A stretch of 11,282 nucleotides of DNA. Origin: Thioalkalivibrio sp. Lineage in GTDB: Bacteria > Pseudomonadota > Gammaproteobacteria > Ectothiorhodospirales > Ectothiorhodospiraceae. Below, piece by piece: positions 1 to 7,127 of the stretch. Position numbers and translations under genes: made by a program. Location of the stretch: NCBI GenBank assembly GCA_003553165.1, contig PUOZ01000279.1, positions 1-11,282 on the forward strand, in the 5' to 3' direction. Below the pieces are notes generated by a model. The model did no database searches. It saw only the letters and a list, made by a program, of their open reading frames with translations, and was not told the origin of the DNA. The stretch's first letter is position 1. Each line of letters begins with the position of its first letter.

Positions 1-97
1 CAGCGGGAGGCCGGCTCCGGCACACGCAGACAGCGCGAAGAAGCGCCCGCTCTGCCCAGCGCTGCTATCCGCCCCTACCGGGCCGTACGCCTCTCTC

Positions 98-120
98 GTA
101 GGAGCGACCTCTGGTCGCGA
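98..120 (+). repeat. REP-like palindromic element (GTAG head plus GCGACC/GGTCGC stem)
   Basis: A GTAG tetranucleotide at 98-101 is followed by a perfect 6-bp stem, GCGACC (104-109) and GGTCGC (113-118), closed by a TCT loop. This is the layout of the GTAG-headed REP family mobilised by RAYT (TnpA-REP) transposases in Pseudomonas, Xanthomonas and related Gammaproteobacteria. It lies just beyond the 3' end of the minus-strand oxidoreductase gene, a usual place for REPs. A facing CCTAC at 74-78 gives GTAGGGGCGG on the minus strand, which resembles the GTAGGAGCGA head, so a degenerate inverted partner is possible. Only one clear copy is in the window, so membership of a repeat family is inferred. 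Confidence 0.5.
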
Positions 121-166
121 TCCCGGCCGCTGGTCCAAAGCCATCGCAGCCGGGTCCATTTGGAGC

Positions 167-184
167 GCGACGGCTTGCCGACGC
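167..184. repeat. Imperfect hairpin downstream of the oxidoreductase gene
   Basis: GCGACGGC (167-174) can pair with GCCGACGC (177-184) across a TT loop with one A:A mismatch. The preceding GGAGCG matches the bases after GTA in the element at 98, so this may be a decayed second REP. On the minus strand it lies about 28 bp past the oxidoreductase stop and could slow transcription. No T-tract follows, so it is not a convincing intrinsic terminator. The remainder of 1-211 shows no gene I can support. Confidence 0.3.
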
Positions 185-211
185 TTTCGGGCGGCCCGGT
201 CGTTGGAACTC

Positions 212-1252
212 TCAGCTTGCGGTGGCCTCGGGCTCTACCGCGGGTTCGAAGCTGTCGTAGAACAACTGCTCCTCGGGCAGGCCGGCCGTCAGAAAGGCGG
301 CCTTCGCCGCGTTGATCATCGGCGGTGGCCCGGCCATGTACACGTCGAAATGGGACAGGTCCGGGTAGGCCGCCAGCACGGCGTCGTGCAGCCAGCCCGA
401 CGCGGCAGGGAAGCCCGCGACGTCGGCGGCCGGAACGTCGGACAGGACCGGGGTGAACCGGAAGTGCTCGCCGCCGCGCTGTGCCTGCTCCCTGAGCCAC
501 TCGGGTGCGTAGATGCCCGCGGCGTCGCGCGCGCCCCAGAAGAGATGGTGCGGACGATCCAGATCGGTTTCCATCAGATGGTCCAGCATGCCCTTCAGGG
601 GCGCGAAGCCCGTCCCCCCGCCGACGAAGAGGCGGGGCCGCTCGGACGCCTCGTCGAGAATGAAGGTCCCCAGCGGTCCCTCGATGCGCAGCAGTGCCTT
701 TGGCTTCATGTCGTGGAAGGCGGCATCGGAGAATCGCCCGCCCGGGACCTTCTTGATGTGCAGGACCAGTTGCTGGTCATCGTTCGGGGCGTTGGCCAGC
801 GAGTAGCTGCGGCGGTCGCCGCCCTTCAGAAGGATGTCCAGATACTGCCCCGCCAGAAACTGCAGGCGTTCGGTGGCCGGGAGCTGCAGGCGCAGTTCCA
901 CCACGTCGGGCGCGAGCAGGGTGCGTGAGGCGACCCGGCAGGGCAGCGTCTTGATCACGATGTCACGCGCCGCACCGATTTCCCGCACTTCGATCTCGAG
1001 ATCGTCCACCGGTACCGCCTGGCAGAACAGGGCGAAGCCCGCTGCCTCGTTCTCCTCGGTCAGGCCTGGCGGACGCTTCGGGCCGTAGCTGACCTCGCCG
1101 GAGAGGATGCGGCCCTTGCAGGAACCACAGGCTCCGTTGCGGCAGCCGTAGGGAAACGCGAAGCCCTGCCGCAGGGCGGCCTCGAGTACCGTTTCGTCGT
1201 CTTCGACCGTGAACTCGTGATTGGCCGGCCGTACCGTCACGTGGAACGCCAT
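212..1252 (-). CDS. 2Fe-2S ferredoxin/FAD/NAD(P)H oxidoreductase (CDP-6-deoxy-delta-3,4-glucoseen reductase-like)
   Basis: This 346-residue protein is a single-chain electron transfer flavoenzyme. An N-terminal plant-type ferredoxin domain (about 1-90) has cluster ligands C37, C42 and C45 in CRNGACGSC, with C77 as the fourth. A ferredoxin-NADP reductase module follows: the FAD-binding RRSYSLAN at 147-154, the pyridine nucleotide loop GGGTGFAP at 211-218, and the C-terminal YMAGPPPM (305-312) and YDSFEPA. This order (ferredoxin, FAD, NAD) is that of AscD/E3-type reductases and phenol or methane monooxygenase reductases. No dideoxysugar genes or oxygenase subunits are nearby, so the glucoseen reductase name marks family only. 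In many Gammaproteobacteria such a gene sits next to ubiD, and in E. coli the flavin reductase fre follows ubiD, so a role in electron supply or flavin reduction linked to quinone biosynthesis is possible but unproven. The ATG has GGGGCGGA just upstream. The reductase family is near certain; the substrate is unknown. Confidence 0.9.
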   Translation of the reverse strand: MAFHVTVRPANHEFTVEDDETVLEAALRQGFAFPYGCRNGACGSCKGRILSGEVSYGPKRPPGLTEENEAAGFALFCQAVPVDDLEIEVREIGAARDIVIKTLPCRVASRTLLAPDVVELRLQLPATERLQFLAGQYLDILLKGGDRRSYSLANAPNDDQQLVLHIKKVPGGRFSDAAFHDMKPKALLRIEGPLGTFILDEASERPRLFVGGGTGFAPLKGMLDHLMETDLDRPHHLFWGARDAAGIYAPEWLREQAQRGGEHFRFTPVLSDVPAADVAGFPAASGWLHDAVLAAYPDLSHFDVYMAGPPPMINAAKAAFLTAGLPEEQLFYDSFEPAVEPEATAS

Positions 1253-1282
1253 GCATCCGCCCCGCTGGTGAATGAGGACCGA

Positions 1283-1294
1283 ATTGTCGACAAT
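1283..1294. promoter_or_regulatory. 12-bp perfect palindrome in a divergent intergenic gap (candidate operator)
   Basis: ATTGTCGACAAT is a perfect palindrome lying between the divergent starts of the minus-strand oxidoreductase (1252) and the plus-strand SDR gene (1332). It is AT-richer than its surroundings and close to the middle of the only space available for both promoters. Its size and position fit a dimeric repressor site, but no regulator gene is adjacent and I cannot identify the binding family. A chance palindrome is possible. Confidence 0.3.
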
Positions 1295-1331
1295 CGGCGG
1301 GTAAACGCAAACAAGCCGGGGTGTGGTGGGG

Positions 1332-2186
1332 ATGTCGGAAAGAGGAGAAATCCTGATCGTGGGGCTGGGGTACGTGGGTCACGCACTGGCCCGCGCACTG
1401 GAGGATCTGGGGCTACCGTGGGTCGGCCTGCGCCGGCAGCCGGAGGGGAATCCGCGGATTCGCTGCGTCGACCTGGATGCGGGGGTGATCGATCTGGCGG
1501 ACCTGGATACGCGCCGGGTCGTCTACCTCGCACCGCCGCCAAAGGACAGCGAAGGCGATCCGCGGCTGCGCAAGGTGCTCGAGGCCCTGGCGCATCGGCC
1601 GCCCGATCGTTTCGTGTATGCGAGCACCACCGGAGTCTATGGCAATCAGGACGGCGCCGGGGTCGACGAGAACGCGCCCTTGCGCGCCGCGACCGCCCGG
1701 GCGCTCCGGCGTCTCGACGCGGAACGGGCCCTGGTCGCGGCGGCCGAGGGCTGGGGAACCCGGTGGGCAGTGCTGAGACTGCCCGGGATCTATGGCCCCG
1801 GCCGGCTCCGCGAGGAACAGATCCGCGCTGGGCTGCAGGTACCGTGCCCCGAGATCTGCCCGCCGGGCAACCGCATTCACCGGGACGACATCGTCGACGT
1901 GATCCTGCGGCTGCTCGAGGACGACGCGCCCACGGGATTCTTCAACCTCGCCGACAACGAACACATGAGCAGTACCGACTTCGCTCGGGCAGTGGCCGAT
2001 CGGATCGGCGTAAAGCTGCCGCCCTGCATTCCTGATCTCGAGGCCTATTACGCGGCGCATCCGGGCATGGCGAGCTTCCTGCGCGAGCAGCGCCGGATCG
2101 ACTCCAGCCGTATCCGCAACGCCCTGAACTGGTCGCCGCGCTACGACACCGCCTTGGCGGGGATCGCGGCGAGCCTACGGGATTAA
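1332..2186 (+). CDS. Atypical extended SDR family NAD(P)-dependent epimerase/reductase-like protein (YeeZ-like)
   Basis: This 284-residue protein opens with a Rossmann beta strand and the glycine motif VGLGYVG at about residues 10-16. It then has VYLAPPP, a STTGVYG segment in the usual place of the SDR catalytic Ser/Thr, the YGPGR motif common to extended SDRs, and a C-terminal substrate lobe. The classical YxxxK pair expected after STTGVYG is absent; that stretch reads ARALRRLDAERAL. This resembles the YeeZ-type atypical SDRs, which may bind nucleotide without acting as normal dehydrogenases. Substrate and pathway cannot be named. I chose the ATG at 1332 because GGGG (1318-1321) and GGTGG lie upstream of it and the Rossmann strand starts at once. 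GTG codons at 1323 and 1326 would add two or three residues. It is divergent from the oxidoreductase and ends 36 bp before the converging ubiD. Confidence 0.85.
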   Translation: MSERGEILIVGLGYVGHALARALEDLGLPWVGLRRQPEGNPRIRCVDLDAGVIDLADLDTRRVVYLAPPPKDSEGDPRLRKVLEALAHRPPDRFVYASTTGVYGNQDGAGVDENAPLRAATARALRRLDAERALVAAAEGWGTRWAVLRLPGIYGPGRLREEQIRAGLQVPCPEICPPGNRIHRDDIVDVILRLLEDDAPTGFFNLADNEHMSSTDFARAVADRIGVKLPPCIPDLEAYYAAHPGMASFLREQRRIDSSRIRNALNWSPRYDTALAGIAASLRD

Positions 2187-2222
2187 CGGAGCGGGCGACA
2201 GGGACCTGCTTCCCGCGTTGCC

Positions 2223-3698
2223 TCAGAGTTGCAACTGTTGCAACAGATCGTCGACGCGCTGTTTTACGGCAAGGTCCATGGTGATCGGGCGGCCCCATTC
2301 GCGGGTGGTCTCCCCAGGCCACTTGTTGGTCGCGTCCAGGCCCATCTTCGAACCGAGGCCTGAGACCGGTGAGGCGAAATCGAGGTAGTCGATCGGGGTG
2401 TTCTCGATCAGGACCGTGTCGCGTGCCGGGTCCATTCGCGTGGTGATGGCCCAGATCACGTCCTTCCAGTCACGCGTGTTCACGTCCTCGTCGACGACGA
2501 TGACGAACTTGGTGTACATGAACTGACGCAGGAACGACCAGACACCCATCATCACCCGCTTTGCGTGGCCCGGGTACTGCTTGCGCATGCTGACCACCGC
2601 CAGCCGGTAGGAGCAACCCTCGGGTGGCAGGTAGAAGTCGACGATCTCCGGGAACTGCTTCTGCAGGATCGGGACGAAGACCTCGTTCAGGGCCACGCCG
2701 AGAATCGCCGGTTCGTCCGGCGGACGTCCCGTGTAGGTGCTGTGGTAGATCGGATCCCTGCGGTGGGTGATGCGCTCGATCGTGAAAACCGGAAAGTCGT
2801 CCACCTCGTTGTAGTAGCCGGTGTGGTCGCCAAACGGGCCTTCGGGCGCGGTGTCGCCGGGGTGAATGTGGCCCTCCAGGACGAACTCCGCCGAGGCAGG
2901 CACTTCGAGATCGGAACCCAGGCACTGCACGAGTTCAGTCCGGCTGCCGCGCAGCAGGCCGGCAAACGCGTACTCGGAGAGGCTGTCGGGAACGGGCGTC
3001 ACCGCACCCAGAATGGTCGCGGGATCGGCGCCCAGGGCGACCGCAATCGGGAACGGCTCGCCGGGGTGGGCCTCGGTCCAGTCGCGAAAGTCGAGCGCGC
3101 CGCCGCGGTGGGACAGCCAGCGCATGATCACGCGGTTGCGCCCGATGACCTGCTGCCGGTAGATCCCCAGGTTCTGCCGCTTCTGGTTCGGGCCGCGGGT
3201 CACCACCAGGCCCCAGGTGATCAGGGGTCCGGCGTCGCCCGGCCAGCAGGTTTGTACCGGCAGGGTCCCAAGGTCCACGTCGGCCGCCTCGATCACCTTT
3301 TCCTGGGCCGGCGCCGAGCGCACACGCTTGGGGGCCATATCGAGCACCTTGCGAAAGATCGGCAGCGACTCCCAGGCGGCCTTGAGGCCCTTGGGCGGGT
3401 CCGGCTGCTTCAGGAACGCCAGCAGTTTGCCGATCTCGCGCAGCGCCTCGACGGACTCCGCGCCCATGCCCAGTGCAACCCGCTCCGGGGTTCCGAAGAG
3501 GTTGCCGAGGACGGGGGTCTCGAATCCCTTGGGGTTCTCGAACAGCAGCGCAGGTCCGCCGGCCCGGAGGACGCGGTCGCAGATCTCCGTCATCTCCAGC
3601 TTCGGATCCACCTCGAGGGCAACCCGGCGCAACTCGCCACGGGCCTCGAGAAGGGCAATGAAGTCGCGCAGGTCGCGGTATCGGATCTTCTGAGTCAT
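2223..3698 (-). CDS. ubiD: UbiD: 4-hydroxy-3-polyprenylbenzoate decarboxylase (prFMN-dependent)
   Basis: UbiD removes the carboxyl group of 4-hydroxy-3-polyprenylbenzoate in ubiquinone biosynthesis, using the prenylated FMN made by UbiX. The 491-residue length is close to the E. coli enzyme (497). Conserved stretches include [19 protein letters not shown] (176-194), then SHRGGALD, which bind prFMN and metal; SEYAFAG (241-247); acidic AEFVLEG (270-276), holding active-site glutamates; and [11 protein letters not shown] (286-296). The C-terminal [13 protein letters not shown] is also typical of the family. The reading frame is complete and all expected blocks are present. The start ATG at 3698 is only 53 bp from the divergent UPF0114 gene and its Shine-Dalgarno is weak (AGGAT about 12 nt upstream). 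No ubiX or ubiA is in the window. The closest alternative would be another UbiD-family decarboxylase, but the length and these motifs favour true UbiD. Confidence 0.96.
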   Translation of the reverse strand: MTQKIRYRDLRDFIALLEARGELRRVALEVDPKLEMTEICDRVLRAGGPALLFENPKGFETPVLGNLFGTPERVALGMGAESVEALREIGKLLAFLKQPDPPKGLKAAWESLPIFRKVLDMAPKRVRSAPAQEKVIEAADVDLGTLPVQTCWPGDAGPLITWGLVVTRGPNQKRQNLGIYRQQVIGRNRVIMRWLSHRGGALDFRDWTEAHPGEPFPIAVALGADPATILGAVTPVPDSLSEYAFAGLLRGSRTELVQCLGSDLEVPASAEFVLEGHIHPGDTAPEGPFGDHTGYYNEVDDFPVFTIERITHRRDPIYHSTYTGRPPDEPAILGVALNEVFVPILQKQFPEIVDFYLPPEGCSYRLAVVSMRKQYPGHAKRVMMGVWSFLRQFMYTKFVIVVDEDVNTRDWKDVIWAITTRMDPARDTVLIENTPIDYLDFASPVSGLGSKMGLDATNKWPGETTREWGRPITMDLAVKQRVDDLLQQLQL

Positions 3699-3710
3699 GG
3701 TCTTGCAAAC

Positions 3711-3720
3711 ATCCTAGAAT
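3711..3720. promoter_or_regulatory. Overlapping divergent -10-like hexamers between ubiD and the UPF0114 gene
   Basis: The 53-bp gap (3699-3751) must hold both start signals. TAGAAT (3715-3720) reads as a -10 element toward the membrane protein gene, and TAGGAT (complement of 3711-3716) as one toward ubiD; they share two bases. Neither has a good -35: the ubiD side has only TTGTTT with a short 14-bp spacer. A strong Shine-Dalgarno, AGAGGGGAG (3736-3744), serves the UPF0114 gene 7 nt before its ATG. Promoter assignment is by eye only. Confidence 0.25.
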
Positions 3721-3751
3721 AGGGCCTTCCAAACAAGAGGGGAGCGTATCC

Positions 3752-4270
3752 ATGATCGAACGTGGCCTGGAAAAAGCCATGCTGGCCAGCAGGTGGCTGC
3801 TGGCGCCCATCTACATCGGGCTCAGCTTCATGCTGCTGGCCCTGGTCATCAAGTTCTACCAGGAGCTGTTTCATCTTGCGCCAGTGATCTTCACCATCCG
3901 TGAGATGGACCTGATCCTGATGGCGTTGGCGCTCATCGACATCGTGCTGATCGCCGGCCTGATCATCATGGTGATGTACTCCAGCTACGAAACCTTCGTG
4001 GGCAAGCTCGACGTCGCCGAGCACAAGCGCTCGTCCTGGCTGGGCAAACTCGACGCTGGCTCGCTGAAGCTGAAGGTCGCTGCGGCCATCGTCGCAATCT
4101 CCTCGATCCATCTGCTGAAGGCCTTCATGAACATCGAGAACATACCCAACGACAAGCTCCTGTGGTACGTCGTGGTCCACCTGACCTTCGTGGTGTCGGC
4201 GGTTCTGATGGGCGTCATGGACTACTACACCGACAAGGGCGACAGCAAGGTCTCGTCGGGCGGCCTCTGA
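3752..4270 (+). CDS. yqhA: UPF0114 (YqhA/TIGR00645) family inner membrane protein
   Basis: This 172-residue integral membrane protein matches the YqhA-like UPF0114 family. The N-terminal [20 protein letters not shown], the [19 protein letters not shown] block and [15 protein letters not shown] are family hallmarks. Four hydrophobic segments are visible at roughly residues 15-36, 52-74, 108-127 and 136-157, with a charged loop between the second and third ([17 protein letters not shown]). The C-terminus [10 protein letters not shown] is hydrophilic. Many members carry no experimental function, so none is assigned; the compact four-helix design would allow a channel or carrier, but the sequence does not show which. 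The ATG is well supported by AGAGGGGAG 7 nt upstream. It is divergent from ubiD and convergent with xthA, so it is probably transcribed alone. The symbol is by family only. Confidence 0.9.
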   Translation: MIERGLEKAMLASRWLLAPIYIGLSFMLLALVIKFYQELFHLAPVIFTIREMDLILMALALIDIVLIAGLIIMVMYSSYETFVGKLDVAEHKRSSWLGKLDAGSLKLKVAAAIVAISSIHLLKAFMNIENIPNDKLLWYVVVHLTFVVSAVLMGVMDYYTDKGDSKVSSGGL

Positions 4271-4283
4271 GACGGCAGCGCGA

Positions 4284-4305
4284 TGCCGACCCTCAAAGGT
4301 CGGCA
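4284..4305. terminator. Hairpin between convergent UPF0114 gene and xthA (possible bidirectional terminator)
   Basis: TGCCGACC (4284-4291) pairs perfectly with GGTCGGCA (4298-4305) over a six-base loop, CTCAAA. The xthA stop codon (4293-4295) lies inside the loop, so the right arm is xthA coding sequence. The left arm lies 14 bp after the UPF0114 stop. An 8-bp, mostly G/C stem in a 22-bp convergent gap suits termination from both sides, but neither side has a U-tract, so termination would be weak or factor-aided. Confidence 0.45.
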
Positions 4306-5063
4306 AACTCGGCAACGACCGGCGCGTGATCCGAGGGACGCTCCCAGGCGCGGGGCTCGAGGTCGATCGAACTGTGGCGACAGTGTTGCAACAATGGCGC
4401 GCTCGCCAGGACCAGGTCGATCCTCAGGCCGCGATTGCGCCGGAACGACGCAGCGCGATAGTCGAACCAGCTGAACTGCTCCGCCGGCTGTTCCTGGAGG
4501 CGGAAGCAATCCGCCAGGCCCAGGTCCAGAATACGCTGAAGGGCTTCGCGCTCCGCCCCGGAACAGAGTACCTTGCCGCGCCAGAGCTCCGGGTCGTGGA
4601 CGTCGCGGTCCTCCGGCGCAATATTGAAATCGCCCAGGACGATCATCTTCGGGTAGGCCTCCAGCTCGTCCTTCAGCCAGAGATGCACGCGCCGCAGCCA
4701 GTCGAGCTTGTAGGCGTACTTCTCGGAGTCCACCGCCTCGCCGTTCACCACGTACAGATTGACGATGCGGATCCCGTTCACGGTACCGGCCAGGATCCTG
4801 CGCTGCGCATCATCCAGCCCCGGGGGATCAGTGACCGGATCGCCGATCTCGGAGCGCGCCACGATCGCCACCCCGTTGTAGGTCTTCTGTCCCGAAAACG
4901 CGATCTGGTACCCGGCGTCCGTGAACGCCGCCAGCGGGAAGTTCTCGTCGCTGAGCTTGGTTTCCTGCAGGGCCAGCACGTCCGGCTGCTGATGCTCCAG
5001 CCAGGACAGCACCTGGGGCAGGCGCACCTTCAGGGAATTGACGTTCCAGCTTGCGATCTTCAC
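4293..5063 (-). CDS. xthA: Exodeoxyribonuclease III (AP endonuclease family)
   Basis: This enzyme acts in base excision repair, cutting 5' to abasic sites and degrading one strand 3' to 5'. The 256-residue protein (E. coli ExoIII is 268) has the complete endonuclease/exonuclease/phosphatase fold motifs: N7 in SWNVNS, the metal ligand E34 in LQETKL, a Tyr at 104 in NLYVVNG, D145 and N147 in GDFNIAP, W199 in SWFDYR, RIDLVLAS at 214-221, and the D245-H246 pair in SDHAPV. No active-site residue is missing. The start is a GTG at 5063 that overlaps the prlC stop as GTGA, with GGAGG (5068-5072) inside the end of prlC, so translation is probably coupled. It is the last gene of the minus-strand lemA-GIDE-prlC-xthA cluster and ends in a hairpin. 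Confidence 0.95.
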   Translation of the reverse strand: MKIASWNVNSLKVRLPQVLSWLEHQQPDVLALQETKLSDENFPLAAFTDAGYQIAFSGQKTYNGVAIVARSEIGDPVTDPPGLDDAQRRILAGTVNGIRIVNLYVVNGEAVDSEKYAYKLDWLRRVHLWLKDELEAYPKMIVLGDFNIAPEDRDVHDPELWRGKVLCSGAEREALQRILDLGLADCFRLQEQPAEQFSWFDYRAASFRRNRGLRIDLVLASAPLLQHCRHSSIDLEPRAWERPSDHAPVVAEFADL

Positions 5064-7105
5064 GCCGCCTCCAGACCGCTGTGGCGCAGCAGCGCGTCGA
5101 TACTGGGCTCGCGTCCGCGGAACGCCTTGAAGGACTCAAGGGCCGGGCGGGACGCACCGACCTCGAGGATCTCCTGCAGATACGCGGCACCCACGTCGGC
5201 CGAGAACAACCCTTCTTCCTCGAACCGCGCAAAGGCGTCGGCGGAGAGCACCTCGGCCCACTTGTAGCTGTAATAGCCCGCCGCGTAGCCGCCCGCGAAG
5301 ATGTGCGCGAAGCCGTGCTGGAACCGGTTGAAGGAGGGTGGCCGGATCACTGCCACCTCGTCGCGCACGCGGTCCAGCAGTTCCTGGATGTCCTGCGCGG
5401 ACTCCGGCGCCGGCCCGGAATGCAGGCGCATGTCGAACAGGGCGAATTCCACCTGCCGCAGCAGCTGCAGCGCCGTCTGGAAGTGCCGGGTGCCCTGCAT
5501 GCGCTGGAACAGGTCTTCGGGCATCACCGCCCCGGTCTCATGGTGGCGCGCGAAGAGATCCAGCGCCTCCCGCTCCCAGCACCAGTTCTCCATGAACTGG
5601 CTGGGCAGCTCGACCGCGTCCCACTCGACCCCGCTGATGCCGGCGATCTCCGGGTGATCGACCCGTGTGAGCATGTGGTGCAGCCCGTGCCCGAACTCGT
5701 GGAAGAGCGTCACGACCTCATCGTGCGTGAACAACGCCGCCTTGCCGTCGACCGGGGGCGTCGAATTGCAGGTCATGTAGGCGACCGGCAACTGGGCATG
5801 ATCGTGGCTGATGAAACGGCTGCGGCAGACATCCATCCAGGCTCCGCCGCGCTTGCCGGAGCGCGCGTAGAGGTCGAAGTAGAAGCCCGCGCGCTCGCCG
5901 CCGCCGGCATCGCGGATCACGTAATAGCGGACATCGTCGTGCCAGGTCTCGACGCTTTCGTCGGGAGTGATGCGGACGTTGAACAGGCGCTCGACCAGGC
6001 CGAACAGGCCGCCGACGACGCGATCGGCCGGGAAGTAGGGCTTCAGCATCTCCTGACTCAAGCCGAGCCGGTCGGCGCGGATCTTCTCGGCAACGTAGCC
6101 GTAGTCCCAGGCCTCGAGCTCGCCCATGCCGAGGCTCGCCCGGGCATAGTCCCGCATGTCCTCCAGATCCGCCTCCGCGGGCGCTCGGGCGCGGGTCGCA
6201 AGATCGCGCAGGAAATGCTCGACGGTCTCCGGGGTGTCGGCCATCTTGGTAGCCAGCGAACGCTCCGCGTGGTGGGCGAAACCGGTGAGCTGCGCCTTTT
6301 CCTCCCGCAGCTTCAGGATCTCCAGCATCGGCTCGGTGTTGTCGAAACGGCCGGCGTCAGGGCCCTGATCCGACGCGCGGGTCGCGTAGGCAGCGTAGAC
6401 CTGCTGGCGCAGGTCGCGGTCGTCGGCGTGGGTCAGGATCGCGTAGTAGCTGGGGAAATCCAGGGTGATCACGAAGCCATCGAGGTCGCGTTCCCGCGCG
6501 TTCTGCGCAAGCATCGCCCGCGCGGACTCGGGCACGCCACCCAGTCGCGTCGCATCGGGCAGATGCCGGGTCCAGGACTGGGTCGCGTCGAGGACATTCT
6601 CCTCGTAGCGCGCGGTCAGGGCCGAAAGACGGGAATTGATCTCGCGCAGGCGCGCCTTGCGCTCCTCGGGCAGGTCGACACCGCTGAGATGGAAGTCACG
6701 CAGGGCATCCTGGACCAGCTTGCGGCGATCCGCCGGCTCGGTCGCAAACCCCGGACTGCGCCCCAGACGGTCGAAGGCCGCATAGAGATCGGCGTTCTGG
6801 GACATCTCACTGGCGTACTCGGAGAGCTTGGGCAGGCACGCATTGTAGGCAGCCCGCAGTTCCTCGGTATTCATGACCGAGTTCAGATGGCGCACCGGCG
6901 ACCAGACGTCATCCAGCCGCGTGTCGAGCCGCTCCAGCGGCACGATGAGATCATCCCACTGGGGATTCGCAGGAAGCCCGGCGAGGAGTTCGGCGATGGC
7001 CCTGCGGTTCTCTGCGAGAACGCTATCCACGGCGGGCTCCACATGCTCCGGGCGAATGCTCCGGAAGACGGGCAAGGATTCGGTGGCTAGAAGCGGGTTG
7101 GACAC
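5060..7105 (-). CDS. prlC: Oligopeptidase A (M3 family zinc metallopeptidase)
   Basis: PrlC/OpdA is a cytosolic zinc peptidase that degrades short peptides, including cleaved signal peptides. The 681-residue length matches E. coli OpdA (680). The zinc motif HEFGH is at 469-473 inside TLFHEFGHGLHHMLT, and the third ligand is probably E499 in WDAVELPSQFMENW. Other M3 blocks are GFYFDLYARSGKRGGAWMD (407-425), VAYMTCNSTPP and, near the C-terminus, GYYSYKWAEVLSADAF, which forms part of the substrate site. There is no signal peptide. The GTG start at 7105 is supported by GAGGGAG (7111-7117) five bases upstream. The gene starts 22 bp after the GIDE gene ends and its stop overlaps xthA by 4 bp. The long open frame on the opposite strand is a GC-rich shadow. 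Confidence 0.97.
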   Translation of the reverse strand: MSNPLLATESLPVFRSIRPEHVEPAVDSVLAENRRAIAELLAGLPANPQWDDLIVPLERLDTRLDDVWSPVRHLNSVMNTEELRAAYNACLPKLSEYASEMSQNADLYAAFDRLGRSPGFATEPADRRKLVQDALRDFHLSGVDLPEERKARLREINSRLSALTARYEENVLDATQSWTRHLPDATRLGGVPESARAMLAQNARERDLDGFVITLDFPSYYAILTHADDRDLRQQVYAAYATRASDQGPDAGRFDNTEPMLEILKLREEKAQLTGFAHHAERSLATKMADTPETVEHFLRDLATRARAPAEADLEDMRDYARASLGMGELEAWDYGYVAEKIRADRLGLSQEMLKPYFPADRVVGGLFGLVERLFNVRITPDESVETWHDDVRYYVIRDAGGGERAGFYFDLYARSGKRGGAWMDVCRSRFISHDHAQLPVAYMTCNSTPPVDGKAALFTHDEVVTLFHEFGHGLHHMLTRVDHPEIAGISGVEWDAVELPSQFMENWCWEREALDLFARHHETGAVMPEDLFQRMQGTRHFQTALQLLRQVEFALFDMRLHSGPAPESAQDIQELLDRVRDEVAVIRPPSFNRFQHGFAHIFAGGYAAGYYSYKWAEVLSADAFARFEEEGLFSADVGAAYLQEILEVGASRPALESFKAFRGREPSIDALLRHSGLEAA

Positions 7106-7127
7106 GGCTACTCCCTCGGGGAAAGAT

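Noticed and set aside
75..500. A 141-codon minus-strand open frame overlapping the 3' end of the oxidoreductase gene
   Set aside because: Most of it is an alternate frame of the oxidoreductase; it is Arg/Gly-rich, with no motif or clear ribosome binding site.
1238..1248. TCACGTGGAAC near the oxidoreductase start as a second parS site
   Set aside because: It matches only part of the consensus, lacks the left GTTT arm, and lies in coding sequence.
2606..2626. GTAGGAGCAACC-like stretch resembling the REP head
   Set aside because: It encodes the conserved GCSYRL segment of UbiD and has no matching stem, so the likeness is by chance.
2565..3722. A 385-codon plus-strand open frame opposite ubiD
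   Set aside because: UbiD motifs on the other strand are complete; the antisense translation is low-complexity and unlike any family I know.
5051..7090. A 679-codon plus-strand open frame opposite prlC
   Set aside because: It is antisense to a clear M3 peptidase, has no recognisable motif, and is what GC-rich codon bias produces in the opposite frame.
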